Assembly: GCF_019904155.1 (NCBI RefSeq)
Contig: NZ_JAHCMB010000013.1
Location: 46,375-98,328, forward strand
Length of the DNA: 51,954 bases
DNA from: Paenibacillus sinensis
GTDB lineage: Bacteria; Bacillota; Bacilli; Paenibacillales; Paenibacillaceae
Reading direction: 5' to 3'
Part shown: positions 42,872-51,914 of the stretch, in pieces
Position numbering within the stretch: position 1 is the stretch's first letter
How the letters are laid out: the number at the start of each line of letters is the position of its first letter
The notes under the pieces: model-generated
The model's input: the letters and a program-made list of their open reading frames with translations, nothing else
Database searches by the model: none
Told to the model about the DNA's origin: nothing
Position numbers and translations under genes: made by a program

Positions 42872-42874
42872 TTC

Positions 42875-44089
42875 ATGAACATGCAGCTCTCAAGTACCGA
42901 TTCCGGGCAGGCTGCTCATAAAAAATTTCCCCTGGCGCTGCTCTCACTGACGCTGGGCGCTTTTGCCATCGGAATGACCGAATTTGTCATCATGGGGATT
43001 CTCCCTAACGTGGCCGACGATCTGAATGTATCGATCTCCTCAGCTGGGCAGCTGATAACCAGCTATGCGCTTGGTGTAGCGATCGGAGCGCCGATTCTGG
43101 CCATGCTGACGCATCGGCTGCCGCAGAAGCGGCTGCTCTGCCTGCTGATGATCTTCTTCATCTGCGGCAATGCCGCTGCGGCTCTGGCGCCGAATTACAC
43201 GGTGTTGATGAGCGCGCGGCTCTTCACCGCCCTGGCGCATGGGACCTTCTTCGGCGTCGGTTCTGTCATCGCCGCCAGTCTCGTCGGCGCGGGGCGGCGG
43301 GCCGCTGCGGTCTCGATTATGATGGCCGGTCTGACCGTTGCCAACATAATCGGCGTCCCGGCCGGGACGTTCATTGGCCAGCATCTTGGCTGGCGGGCTT
43401 CTTTTGGCGCTGTCGTTATAATGGGTATTATCTCGCTTTCCGGCATCCTGCTGCTGGTTCCGGATATCAAGACGGAGGAATCCTCCAGCCTGGGACGGCA
43501 GGTGCGTGCGCTGCTTCAGCCGAAGCTGCTGCTCGTGCTGCTGACAGGTGCGCTTGGCTGCAGCAGTCTTTTTGCCGTATTCACCTACATCACGCCATTG
43601 CTTGAAGATATTACAGGGTTCTCTGAGAGTGCTGTTGCCTGGATTCTGGTCCTGTTCGGCGTAGGGGTTACAACCGGCAACATTGTCGGAGGCAAGCTGG
43701 CAGACTGGAAGCTAATGCCTTCGCTGCTCGTGAACTTCGCCTTTCTGGCAGCCATACTGGCCGTGTTCGCCTATTCGGTGCATGTTCCGGCGCTTGCGGT
43801 GATCACGATCTTCTTATGGGGAGCAGGAGCGTTCGGTGTACTCCCCGGACTGCAAATCCGGATTATGAATCTGGCCAAGGATGCTCCGGCGCTCGCCTCC
43901 ACATCCAATCATTCCGCGCTGAATCTCGGCAACGCCTTCGGTGCATTCATCGGGGGAACCATCATCACCCATATCGGACTGTCATCTCTGCCCTGGTTCG
44001 GGGCACTGTTTTCTTTTATGGGATTGCTTCTGGCCGGAGCCGTATATATGTGGGACATCAAGGATAGAGAACGCGAAACAATCCGTTAG
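42875..44089 (+). CDS. MFS transporter, DHA1/AraJ-like
   Basis: 404 residues, twelve TM segments. FPLALLSLTLGAFAIGMTEFVIMGILPNVADDL is the hallmark of the AraJ/YdhP/sugar-efflux DHA1 group, with a GRRAAAVSIMMAGL linker and LGNAFGAFIGG near the end. AAAGGAG before ATG 42875. It follows the YlmA-like ATPase directly, perhaps as one drug-resistance-like unit. Confidence 0.9.
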   Translation: MNMQLSSTDSGQAAHKKFPLALLSLTLGAFAIGMTEFVIMGILPNVADDLNVSISSAGQLITSYALGVAIGAPILAMLTHRLPQKRLLCLLMIFFICGNAAAALAPNYTVLMSARLFTALAHGTFFGVGSVIAASLVGAGRRAAAVSIMMAGLTVANIIGVPAGTFIGQHLGWRASFGAVVIMGIISLSGILLLVPDIKTEESSSLGRQVRALLQPKLLLVLLTGALGCSSLFAVFTYITPLLEDITGFSESAVAWILVLFGVGVTTGNIVGGKLADWKLMPSLLVNFAFLAAILAVFAYSVHVPALAVITIFLWGAGAFGVLPGLQIRIMNLAKDAPALASTSNHSALNLGNAFGAFIGGTIITHIGLSSLPWFGALFSFMGLLLAGAVYMWDIKDRERETIR

Positions 44090-44169
44090 TGGATCACTCC
44101 GGTTCGCGACAATTCGGTGCAGCTTGCAGAGCTGTCATACGATCAAAGGGATGAGTCATTTTACTTGAG

Positions 44170-44218
44170 CAAGAGGCATTCCCAGCTGCATTCAGGCGGC
44201 GTGGAATGCCTCTTGTTG
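44170..44218 (+). terminator. Long hairpin after the MFS gene
   Basis: Perfect 13-bp inverted repeat CAAGAGGCATTCC (44170-44182) and GGAATGCCTCTTG (44203-44215) followed by TTGG. The T tail is short, so efficiency is uncertain. Confidence 0.65.
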
Positions 44219-44278
44219 GCATATCATGAAAAGGAAATGTTATCTTTCAAATTTTTCAGAAATAGGCGAATGCCCGGG

Positions 44279-44307
44279 TTTACAATTTGGGTAAAGGGGA
44301 ATATAAT
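44279..44307 (+). promoter_or_regulatory. Sigma-A promoter of mntH
   Basis: TTTACA (44279-44284) and TATAAT (44302-44307) with a 17-base spacer. Transcription would start near 44314, about 60 bases before ATG 44376. Confidence 0.8.
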
Positions 44308-44318
44308 AGGTTTATCAA

Positions 44319-44338
44319 AAGTTGCACGAGGCAAACAT
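44319..44338 (+). promoter_or_regulatory. MntR-type operator in the mntH leader
   Basis: TTGCACGAGGCAAAC at 44322-44336 differs at one or two positions from the B. subtilis mntH MntR box as I recall it (TTGCAYRAGGGAAAC). It lies just downstream of the promoter start, where bound MntR-Mn would block transcription. Confidence 0.7.
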
Positions 44339-44375
44339 TTATGTGCTTGGCTAATAATTAGGCGGGGAGGAAATA

Positions 44376-45674
44376 ATGATGATGGAAGATGTTTATACAT
44401 TGGGAACATCCGCTGAGAAAGATAAGCATCGACTCGCCGCTCAGACCGCAATTCGCGGAAAGGCCAAGGGGCTTGGACGCATTCTTCCATTTCTAGGACC
44501 TGCTTTCATCGCGGCGGTCGCCTACCTGGACCCCGGTAATTTTGCGACAAATATTACCGCCGGCTCTAAATACGGTTATATGCTGCTGTGGGTTATCGCG
44601 GCTTCCAATCTGATGGCTGTACTCATTCAATCCCTTTCGGCGAAGCTTGGCATTGCGACAGGCCGCAATTTGCCGGAGGTCGCACACGACCGGTTCTCGA
44701 AATCCGCTTCGATCGCGCTCTGGATTCAGAGCGAGCTTGTGATCATGGCGACGGATTTGGCCGAATTTCTCGGAGCGGCACTTGGACTTTATCTATTATT
44801 TGATATACCGATGCTCGCTGCTGCCATTATAACGGCTGTTGGTTCCTTCGCGATCCTGGAGCTTCAGCGCCGGGGATACCGGTCCCTGGAGGCGGGTATC
44901 GCAGCCATGATTCTGATTGTCGTACTGGCATTCGCCTTTCAGGTCATTACGGCCCGACCGGATGTCGGCAGTGTGGTGCATGGCATCGTAACACCCCGCT
45001 TTCAAGGCATGGACAGCGTGCTCCTGGCTGCGGGCATTCTCGGAGCTACCGTGATGCCGCATGCGATCTATCTGCATTCATCGCTGACACAGCACCGGAT
45101 CGTAGGACGCGACGACGCGGAGAAGAAGAAGATCTTCAAGCTGGAATTCATTGACATTCTGATTGCCATGTTCGTTGCGGGCGCGGTCAATATGGCGATG
45201 GTCATCGTCTCCGCAGCCACTTTCTTCAAGAACGGACTGACCGTCGAGGACCTCGATGTGGCGTACCATCAATTCGGCCAGCTGGTAGGTCCGGTAACGG
45301 CGGTGTCCTTCGGACTGGGTCTCTTGATCGCGGGACTGTCCAGCGCTTCCGTCGGAACGATGGCCGGGGACGTCGTTATGCAGGGCTTCATCAACAAACG
45401 GATCAATCTGTATCTTCGGCGGGCAATCACGACGCTGCCTCCGCTTGCGATTATTCTGTCAGGTGTGGACCCGACCCGCGCACTGGTCATGAGCCAGGTG
45501 GTGCTGTCCTTCGGGATTGCGTTCGCTCTGATACCGCTCATTATCTTCACCAGCGACCGCAAGCTTATGGGCGGACTGGTCAATCACCGGGTCACAACCA
45601 TTCTGGGCTGGATCATCGCCGGAATTGTGGTGACGCTGAATTTGTTCCTGATCGGTCAGACGGTGCTCGGTTGA
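44376..45674 (+). CDS. mntH: Nramp-family divalent metal transporter MntH
   Basis: 432 residues, eleven predicted TM segments, metal-site motifs DPGNFATN in TM1 and MPHAIYLHSS in TM6. Proton-coupled Mn2+ (and Fe2+) import. GGGGAGG precedes ATG 44376; ATG 44379 and 44382 are in-frame alternatives. An MntR-type box overlaps its leader, so it should be repressed by manganese. Confidence 0.93.
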   Translation: MMMEDVYTLGTSAEKDKHRLAAQTAIRGKAKGLGRILPFLGPAFIAAVAYLDPGNFATNITAGSKYGYMLLWVIAASNLMAVLIQSLSAKLGIATGRNLPEVAHDRFSKSASIALWIQSELVIMATDLAEFLGAALGLYLLFDIPMLAAAIITAVGSFAILELQRRGYRSLEAGIAAMILIVVLAFAFQVITARPDVGSVVHGIVTPRFQGMDSVLLAAGILGATVMPHAIYLHSSLTQHRIVGRDDAEKKKIFKLEFIDILIAMFVAGAVNMAMVIVSAATFFKNGLTVEDLDVAYHQFGQLVGPVTAVSFGLGLLIAGLSSASVGTMAGDVVMQGFINKRINLYLRRAITTLPPLAIILSGVDPTRALVMSQVVLSFGIAFALIPLIIFTSDRKLMGGLVNHRVTTILGWIIAGIVVTLNLFLIGQTVLG

Positions 45675-45971
45675 GCGCGTCAAATCTGTAGCGGAAGTTA
45701 ACTCAACAATCCATTCGCAATGTACATGAGGCGTCTCACGGCCAACAGGCTGGAGGCGTCATTTTTTTATATTAACCAAAAGAGAAGGCGGGTGGCCGCA
45801 ACGGCTGATGCGGTTAATTGACGAAAAGAAATTCGGTCTCTGGTTGCCTGGCGGCCAGGCTTCTCTCCCTGATCTTCACAGGCCGTAACTCTTCTGGAAT
45901 TTCATGGACAAACGCCGTTTCCCTGAGGCATGTCTCCCCATACAATGCTGCTAAAGAGAGGAGTGATTGCG
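45675..45971 (+). other. Non-coding gap between mntH and the small beta-barrel-like gene
   Basis: Nearly 300 bases without a gene. Besides the mntH terminator it holds the hairpin GCCTGG-CGG-CCAGGC (45846-45860). A TACAAT (45941-45946) could be a -10, without a good -35. I see no riboswitch. Confidence 0.4.
45731..45769 (+). terminator. Probable terminator after mntH
   Basis: An imperfect stem (GGCGTCTCACGGCC with GGCTGGAGGCGTC) precedes a seven-base T-run (45762-45768). Pairing is interrupted, so confidence is moderate. Confidence 0.55.
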
Positions 45972-46208
45972 GTGGATGCTTATATCAACTGCTTGAGATG
46001 TAAAGGGCAAAGAGTGCGGGTCATGACTAGAGATGGCCGGCAGTACACTGGCGTCGTCAAAGACGTGGATTACAACAATCTCTATCTTCAAACCGACCGT
46101 GGAGATGTGAATACCTCGGCTTTCTACCCGTATGGATACTCATACGGCGCTGCCAGCACTGTACTTACACTTAGCCTTTTCACCTTGCTGGCTATTGCTC
46201 TCATCTAA
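45972..46208 (+). CDS. Small protein with LSm/SH3-like domain and C-terminal TM
   Basis: 78 residues: VDAYINCLRCKGQRVRVMTRDGRQYTGVVKDVDYNNLYLQTDRGD looks like a five-stranded LSm/SH3-like barrel (hydrophilic turn, G-x-Y-x-G-V-V pattern), followed by a Tyr-rich linker and a hydrophobic tail ASTVLTLSLFTLLAIALI that could anchor it in the membrane. GTG 45972 follows AGAGGAG; an ATG at 45930 lacks a site. I recognise similar small proteins in Paenibacillus genomes but no function. Two N-terminal Cys residues (CLRC) are notable. Confidence 0.6.
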   Translation: MDAYINCLRCKGQRVRVMTRDGRQYTGVVKDVDYNNLYLQTDRGDVNTSAFYPYGYSYGAASTVLTLSLFTLLAIALI

Positions 46209-46223
46209 TGTTCCCATGCAGCA

Positions 46224-46261
46224 AACAAGCTTGCTCTCCGTTTCAAGAGAGCAAGCTTGTT
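46224..46261. terminator. Bidirectional terminator
   Basis: ACAAGCTTGCTCTC (46225-46238) and GAGAGCAAGCTTGT (46247-46260) form a perfect 14-bp stem, extended by one A-T pair, between the convergent small gene and bceB. T-runs are short on both sides. Confidence 0.8.
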
Positions 46262-46275
46262 CATTTATGTGCGGT

Positions 46276-48213
46276 CTAGAGTGCCTGGCGAATTACTTTT
46301 TTGCAGTACAAGACAGACAGCAGACCGAATATCGAGTACAGCACAGTATACATGATCATGACGATGAACATCGGCGTCCACAGCTCCGTTCCGAAGAGGA
46401 ACCAGCCGGACCGGACAGCGAAGTAGCTATGGAGCAGGCCGACAGCGAGTGGAATGCCGAAGCTGAACAGCTGCTTGGCCTGAAGTCCTCTCAGCAGATC
46501 GCTCTGTGTGAAACCGAGCTTGCGGAGGATGGTGTAGCTGCCTTTTTCCTCTTCACTTTCACCCATCTGCTTGAAATACAAAATGCAGCCCGAGGTGATC
46601 AGGAAGGTGAGTCCGAGGAAGGCAACGATGAACATAATCATCCCCATGTTGCGCTTTTGGGTAGTGCTCATGTCAAGCTGGGAGTGGGATAATTCACCGA
46701 ATGTCTTCGACAGAAACAGACTGTTCGCTTCTTCGATCTGACTTTTCTTGTTGATATTGACGCCAATATAGATTGAGGTTTTTTTCTGGATTTTGGGATC
46801 GGCGTTCTGTTTCAAGGATTGAAATACAGAGTCGTCTACAATCGCAACAGGCAGTCCGCCGCTCGTGTAATAATAGTCGATATAATGTTTGGCATGCATA
46901 CCTGTGTAATTCAGCGGAAATGAGTTCTTCAGATCTTTAAGGACTATGTTTCCGGAGCTCTTCAGCGCCATAAAGGATTGCATCAAGTCATCGTATCCGG
47001 AGAGGATGACCTCATCCTTCTGAACGTCAAGTCCGGCACTTTGTTCACTGATTACGGGCATCACCATGGCTTTCGGATCGATCTCCAGTGTATCCAGACT
47101 CGTATCCAGAATTTGTGTGGCATCGAATGCCGCCTGAATAACCTCTATCTTTTTCTCTGAATAAGCAATGTCTTTGGACTTCAGCATCGCGGTGAACCGG
47201 TCCGCATCCTGAACAGTGCTGAATCCGAAGTGGTCAGGGACCGACTGTTCGGCGCTCTTTTCGGCTGAGTAATACGAAATGTAGCTTAAGGAGAGCAGGC
47301 TGATTGCCAGAGCGGATACGGTGGTGATGATGGTCAGCAGCAGCGCATTCGACTTCATCCGGAACATGATCGACGAGAGGGAGAGCACCTGATTGACGTT
47401 CAGATAACCATGCTTGCTCTTGCGGATCAGGTTGGTGATGAACCGGACCGATCCTTTATAGAACAAATACGTACCGATAATTACCGAGGCCAGGATTAGT
47501 ATCATCGCCCCGAACAGTGAATTCATTGTAACGAAATCCCCGCCGAACAGTTTGGAAGATACATAATACCCGACTGCAATCAGCAGGATTCCAAGCAGTC
47601 CGATCACAATCTCCGCCGCTGAAATTTTCTTCACTCGCGTCTCCGTAACGGAGGTCGCCCGGAACAGATTCAGAATACTCTGTCTCTTAATGAAGGAGTA
47701 ATTCATCAGCATGATGAGTATATAGATCGCACCGAACACAATCACGGTCTGAACGAGCGCCTTCCCCGAGAAGTGAAGGGCTGCCAACTCATCCACTCCA
47801 ATGACCTTGAACAGAATCATCAGAATGAGCTTGGATACGGAGAAGCCCAGCGCGATGCCCACCAGCAGCGATCCGGTGTAGAGCAGCAGGTTTTCGGCGC
47901 TTAGCAGGCGGAAGATTTTGTCCCGGGTCATGCCGATCAGCTGGAATAACCCGATTTCACGGCTGCGTCTTTTGATAAAAATATTATTGGCATAGAGCAG
48001 AAATATGGCGACGATAGCAACCAGCATGATGGACGCCGATTTCATCGCCGCTGCGCCCTTGATCGATCCCTTGGCTGCATCCATCGAAGGATCGAACTGC
48101 AGGGTGACAAATGCGAAATACAGCGCAACACTGAAGATCAGCGCGAAGACGTATAGCGAATAATGACTGAGATTCTTCTTCAGATTGCGGAAGATGAGCT
48201 GATTAATGTTCAA
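46276..48213 (-). CDS. bceB: BceB-type ABC transporter permease (peptide-antibiotic resistance)
   Basis: 645-residue FtsX-like permease with ten predicted TM segments and a large extracellular domain (about residues 300-530) between TM7 and TM8, the BceB architecture that senses and releases bacitracin-like peptides from lipid II-cycle intermediates. N terminus [34 protein letters not shown] 48213 follows GGAGGTG. It overlaps the ATPase stop by about 11 bases. Confidence 0.92.
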   Translation of the reverse strand: MNINQLIFRNLKKNLSHYSLYVFALIFSVALYFAFVTLQFDPSMDAAKGSIKGAAAMKSASIMLVAIVAIFLLYANNIFIKRRSREIGLFQLIGMTRDKIFRLLSAENLLLYTGSLLVGIALGFSVSKLILMILFKVIGVDELAALHFSGKALVQTVIVFGAIYILIMLMNYSFIKRQSILNLFRATSVTETRVKKISAAEIVIGLLGILLIAVGYYVSSKLFGGDFVTMNSLFGAMILILASVIIGTYLFYKGSVRFITNLIRKSKHGYLNVNQVLSLSSIMFRMKSNALLLTIITTVSALAISLLSLSYISYYSAEKSAEQSVPDHFGFSTVQDADRFTAMLKSKDIAYSEKKIEVIQAAFDATQILDTSLDTLEIDPKAMVMPVISEQSAGLDVQKDEVILSGYDDLMQSFMALKSSGNIVLKDLKNSFPLNYTGMHAKHYIDYYYTSGGLPVAIVDDSVFQSLKQNADPKIQKKTSIYIGVNINKKSQIEEANSLFLSKTFGELSHSQLDMSTTQKRNMGMIMFIVAFLGLTFLITSGCILYFKQMGESEEEKGSYTILRKLGFTQSDLLRGLQAKQLFSFGIPLAVGLLHSYFAVRSGWFLFGTELWTPMFIVMIMYTVLYSIFGLLSVLYCKKVIRQAL

Positions 48214-48964
48214 CCTGCACACCTCCGAGCACACCCTGGGTCTTCATAATATCCTTGAAAAAGGTCTGGCGGTCCTGCGAGCCCTTGTTCAACTGCGTGT
48301 ATATCTGTCCGTCCCGGATAAAAATAACCCGGCCGCAGTAGCTGGCGGCCACCGGATCATGCGTTACCATCAGGATGGTTGCCTCCCGGCGTTGGTTCAG
48401 CTCGCTCAGCTTGTTCAGCAGATCGGAGGCCGATTTGGAGTCCAGCGCTCCCGTCGGTTCGTCCGCAAAGATGATGCTCGGCTCATGGATGAACGCTCTG
48501 GCGGCGGAAGTACGCTGCTTCTGGCCCCCTGAAATTTCATTCGGATATTTATCTCTTACCTCATAGATGCCGAGTTCGCTGGCCACCTCTTGAAATCTGC
48601 GCTCAGCCTCTGCTCTCGGCGTCTTCGAAATAGACAGGGGCAGCAGAATGTTCTCCTTCACCGTCAGTGTGTCGAGCAGATTATAATCCTGAAAAATAAA
48701 TCCGAGATGCTGCTTGCGGAATTCCGCGAGCTGCTTCTCCTTCATCGCTGTCATTTCGGTTCCGCTTATATGAATCGTTCCGCCGCTAACCTTATCGATG
48801 GAGGAGAGGACGTTGAGGAGCGTTGTTTTGCCGGAACCGGAGGCGCCCATAATGCTGACGAACTCGCCTTTGCCGATCACGATGTCAATTCCCTTCAGCA
48901 CCTCCTGCCGGTTGAATTTGTTACCATAGCTCTTATAGATTTTGTCCGCTTCGAGGATGTTCAT
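48203..48964 (-). CDS. bceA: BceA-type ABC transporter ATP-binding protein
   Basis: 253 residues: Walker [11 protein letters not shown]-loop [22 protein letters not shown], signature [15 protein letters not shown], Walker [14 protein letters not shown]-loop VTHDP. Matches the MacB/BceA branch that powers BceB. ATG 48964 follows AAAGGAG; it is preceded by a TACAAT promoter element and a BceR-type operator. Confidence 0.94.
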   Translation of the reverse strand: MNILEADKIYKSYGNKFNRQEVLKGIDIVIGKGEFVSIMGASGSGKTTLLNVLSSIDKVSGGTIHISGTEMTAMKEKQLAEFRKQHLGFIFQDYNLLDTLTVKENILLPLSISKTPRAEAERRFQEVASELGIYEVRDKYPNEISGGQKQRTSAARAFIHEPSIIFADEPTGALDSKSASDLLNKLSELNQRREATILMVTHDPVAASYCGRVIFIRDGQIYTQLNKGSQDRQTFFKDIMKTQGVLGGVQVEH

Positions 48965-49010
48965 GATCAAATCTCCTTTATCGTATAGGCTCATTGCCTT
49001 TCTTGACTCT

Positions 49011-49016
49011 ATTGTA
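49011..49016 (-). promoter_or_regulatory. -10 element of the bceAB promoter
   Basis: TACAAT on the minus strand, with no recognisable -35 at 17 bases (CGATGA-like). A poor -35 fits a promoter dependent on BceR. Confidence 0.5.
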
Positions 49017-49068
49017 GAATGAACCCCCTGAAGTCATCGTTTGATCGGCCGAACAAAAAACAAAAGCA

Positions 49069-49086
49069 TGTGACAATGTTGTCACA
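49069..49086 (-). promoter_or_regulatory. BceR-type operator
   Basis: TGTGACA-ATGT-TGTCACA is a perfect 7-bp inverted repeat with a 4-base centre. It matches the TGTGAC-N-GTCACA type of site reported for BceR-like regulators, as I recall it. It overlaps the last codons of bceS and is about 70 bases upstream of the predicted bceA start. Confidence 0.75.
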
Positions 49087-50086
49087 CGCCTGACAGCTTC
49101 ACAAATTCATTGCGCTTGGAGAAGACAAGCGTAAAGGTTGAGCCTTCGCCGGGAGCGGATCGCACACTGATTCGGATTCCTAGCGGGTCGGCGGCACGCC
49201 GGACCAGATACAGTCCCATGCCCGTTGAGGCATTGTCATGATGCTCCATCGTGGAGGTGAAGCCTTTATCGAAGATCCGGGGAAGATCCCGGGAGTCGAT
49301 GCCTCTGCCGAAATCGGTGATTTCCAGAACGGTTTGTTCTTCCCGCATATAACTTCGGACAATAATATCGCCATCCTCGCTGTATTTGACCGCGTTGGTG
49401 AGAATCTGTCTAAGAATAAAGGCAAGCCATTTGGCGTCGCTCAGCACCTGATCTGCGTCAAGCTCTAGCTCGAAGCCGATGCCCTTGGCGATGCACCAGG
49501 ATTTGAGCGTCCGGATCTCGCCTACGATGAGCGCGTTCAGGCTGACTTTTTCCATATACAGATCGTTCTCGATGAAGGAAATGCGCTTCCGGTGCAGCTC
49601 CTGGTCAAGCAGAAGATGGATGCGCAGCCATTCATACGTCAGCTGGGCTTTCAGAGATGAATCGTCCATGCGTTCGATGATGAGGTGCATGGTGGTCAGC
49701 GGCGTCTTCACTTCATGAATCCAGGAGAGAAGCTCATCCTGTTCAAGCTCGAACCTTGTCCGCTCCAAAGAGGCGTCACGTTTCAGGCGTTCTGTCTGTC
49801 CAGTCAGTGAATCTTCCACAAGGCGTTCGAAAGGACTGTCAGCTTTGGCGATCTCGGTAAGATCGAGACTGATTTCCCAGTCTCCGAGGCTTCGGTAGAA
49901 CCTGGTCTCCTTCCGGTAGCGGAGAACCAGAAAGGCGGCAAAGGCGATCATGGACAGAAACACGATATAGAGCAGCGGCTGAAGCGGAATGGCATTGTCC
50001 AAATAGGCGATGAACACAATGATGACCTGCCCAAGTATGAACATGAGAATCCAGCTCAACCGTTCCTTTAAAAAATTAACGATCAT
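49082..50086 (-). CDS. bceS: BceS-type intramembrane-sensing histidine kinase
   Basis: 334 residues, the same length as B. subtilis BceS. Two TM helices (about 11-30 and 38-57) joined by only a few extracellular residues, then HisKA with SWIHEVKTPLT (His124), N box, DFGRGI and GMGLYLVR. It lacks a sensing domain and relies on BceAB for signal. ATG 50086 has GAGGCGG upstream; ATG 50101 overlaps bceR by more and lacks a site. Confidence 0.94.
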   Translation of the reverse strand: MIVNFLKERLSWILMFILGQVIIVFIAYLDNAIPLQPLLYIVFLSMIAFAAFLVLRYRKETRFYRSLGDWEISLDLTEIAKADSPFERLVEDSLTGQTERLKRDASLERTRFELEQDELLSWIHEVKTPLTTMHLIIERMDDSSLKAQLTYEWLRIHLLLDQELHRKRISFIENDLYMEKVSLNALIVGEIRTLKSWCIAKGIGFELELDADQVLSDAKWLAFILRQILTNAVKYSEDGDIIVRSYMREEQTVLEITDFGRGIDSRDLPRIFDKGFTSTMEHHDNASTGMGLYLVRRAADPLGIRISVRSAPGEGSTFTLVFSKRNEFVKLSGV

Positions 50087-50777
50087 GGTTATCCGCCTCA
50101 TCCACCGCTATGTAACCCTGGCCGACCTTCGTCTCGATGAACTGGTCCAGCCCGATGTCTTCCAGCTTCTTGCGCAGCCGGTTCAAATTGACGGTCAGCG
50201 TGTTGTCACTGACAAACCGTTCGTCATCCCATAGGCTTTTGATGAGCTCCTCGCGGCTGACGATCCGGTTTCGGCGGTCGATGAGCAGCTTCAGAATAAA
50301 AATTTCATTGCGGGTCAGCTGCACACAGCCTTCCGCATTGCTAACCGTATTCTTCTCCAGATCGACGGCGGCGCCGCACCAGGTACGGAGTGTGACCGGC
50401 TCGGTGGTGCTGTAATCGTGAACGCGTCGGAGAATGGCCTGTATTTTGGCGATCAGCACATCGAAATGAAAAGGTTTCTGCACAAAATCATCCGCACCCA
50501 GTTGGATCGACATGACCATATCGGTCGGATGATCCCGGGAAGAGAGAAAAATAATCGGGACATTGGAGTGGGAGCGGATCATGCGGCACCAGTGGAATCC
50601 GTCGAACATCGGGAGCCCGATATCGATCAGCACCAGATCGGGTTTGACCTCCGCGAACCTTTCCATCACTTTGGCGAAATCGGAAATGCCGTACACATCA
50701 TATGACCATTGAGTCAGCCGATTTCGGATCTCGTTAAAAAGCGTTGCGTCGTCTTCGATAAGCAGCAATTTGAACAA
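50076..50777 (-). CDS. bceR: BceR-type response regulator (OmpR family)
   Basis: 233 residues: receiver with MFKLLLIEDD and phospho-Asp52 in IDIGLP, and a C-terminal winged helix (ELIKSLWDDERFVSDNTLTVNLNRLRKKLE). It closely matches B. subtilis BceR. TTG 50777 fits both that alignment and the AGGTGA site; GTG 50786 would extend it by 3. The stop overlaps the bceS start by about 11 bases. Confidence 0.95.
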   Translation of the reverse strand: MFKLLLIEDDATLFNEIRNRLTQWSYDVYGISDFAKVMERFAEVKPDLVLIDIGLPMFDGFHWCRMIRSHSNVPIIFLSSRDHPTDMVMSIQLGADDFVQKPFHFDVLIAKIQAILRRVHDYSTTEPVTLRTWCGAAVDLEKNTVSNAEGCVQLTRNEIFILKLLIDRRNRIVSREELIKSLWDDERFVSDNTLTVNLNRLRKKLEDIGLDQFIETKVGQGYIAVDEADNHDR

Positions 50778-50873
50778 AGGTATCACCTGCGTCTGTCATA
50801 TTCTTCAATAAGTGTATAGGAAACCGGAGGCATTCTCAACGAGAGGAACATTCAAATGCGCAATAATTAACGT

Positions 50874-50904
50874 TTGACTCTCTCATTATGTGAGGGACTA
50901 TGCT
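50874..50904 (+). promoter_or_regulatory. MerR-type promoter with 19-bp spacer
   Basis: TTGACT (50874-50879) and TATGCT (50899-50904) are separated by 19 bases, the elongated spacing untwisted by MerR proteins. A dyad CTCTCA-TTATG-TGAGGG lies inside the spacer. It is directly upstream of the MerR gene. Confidence 0.75.
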
Positions 50905-50945
50905 TAATTTACAATCCGGATTGATGAAAGAAGAAAGGAGATTCC

Positions 50946-51761
50946 ATGTTCAAGATCGGCGAGTTCTCGCAACTGACCCGGGTGTCGATTCGTATGCTGC
51001 GCCATTACGACGAAATCGGCCTGCTTCAGCCTCAGGAGGTCAACGCCTCCACCGGTTACCGGATATACTCCGCTGACCAGATTCAAGTGATGAATCGCAT
51101 TCATCTGCTGAAAGAACTCGGATTCAGTCTGTCCGAAATCAAAGGGCTTATGAACAATATCGGAGACTCCGGCATGCTGCTTGCTCTGTTGGAGAACCGA
51201 AAGAGAATCGTGAAGGAGTCGATCGAGCAGGAGAAGAACAAATTGCAGCGTATTGAGACGCTGATCACACGAATGGAAAGGGAGGGTTATGCAATGAGTC
51301 AGGAAATTTCAATTAAATCGATACCGGCGTACCGTATGCTGTCTTTGAGGGATGTAATTGCACAATACAATGAGGAGGGCAGATTGTGGGATGAACTGAA
51401 CCGTTTTGTAGCCGAGCAGCGCATTAAATGCGTTCCGCCCACATATGCCGTCTATCACGATCCGGGATACAAGGAAAGCGATGTAGACGTGGAATTGATG
51501 ATGCATTTTCAGGGTGAGGCGACCGAAAATGAGCGGATCAAAATCCGGGAGCTTGAAGCGGTGCCGGAGATGGCGGTGGCCTTTCATAAAGGCCCTTTTG
51601 AAGAAATGAGCGAGGCTTACCGGGCGCTCGGCATGTGGATGTCCGAGAGCGGATACCGGATCAGCGGCAATACCCGGGCGATCTATCATAAAGGCCCATG
51701 GTCCGAGAAAGACCCGTCCGACTATTTGACTGAAATCCAGATCCCGGTGTCAAAAGGTTAA
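50946..51761 (+). CDS. MerR-family regulator with GyrI-like effector domain
   Basis: 271 residues: N-terminal MerR HTH (FKIGEFSQLTRVSIRMLRHYDEIGLLQP, with STGYRIYSADQIQVMNRI), a dimer coiled coil (about 75-120), and a GyrI-like/effector-binding domain from about 125 ending in IYHKGPWSEKDPSDYLTEIQIPV. This is the BltR/BmrR-like arrangement that senses hydrophobic drugs. AGAAAGGAG precedes ATG 50946. No drug pump is adjacent within the window. Confidence 0.92.
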   Translation: MFKIGEFSQLTRVSIRMLRHYDEIGLLQPQEVNASTGYRIYSADQIQVMNRIHLLKELGFSLSEIKGLMNNIGDSGMLLALLENRKRIVKESIEQEKNKLQRIETLITRMEREGYAMSQEISIKSIPAYRMLSLRDVIAQYNEEGRLWDELNRFVAEQRIKCVPPTYAVYHDPGYKESDVDVELMMHFQGEATENERIKIRELEAVPEMAVAFHKGPFEEMSEAYRALGMWMSESGYRISGNTRAIYHKGPWSEKDPSDYLTEIQIPVSKG

Positions 51762-51802
51762 CGGCTTGCTCGGGATATAGCGCCCCGTTCACATCGATAT
51801 GA

Positions 51803-51838
51803 AAAAAGGAGACTCAGGACACCCTGCGTCTCCTTTTT
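51803..51838 (+). terminator. Terminator after the MerR gene
   Basis: AAAAAGGAGAC (51803-51813) and GTCTCCTTTTT (51828-51838) form an 11-bp stem, extended inward by CAGG/CCTG. Confidence 0.9.
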
Positions 51839-51914
51839 GTGTTGGGTTGGGCGCAAAAAATAGGGGGGAGTGCAGCCAATGTCATTAAGATAAGGCACAG
51901 GCCCAAAAATGAAG

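Noticed and set aside
45846..45860. Riboswitch upstream of the small barrel gene
   Set aside because: Only one simple hairpin is visible; no conserved aptamer motif could be recognised.
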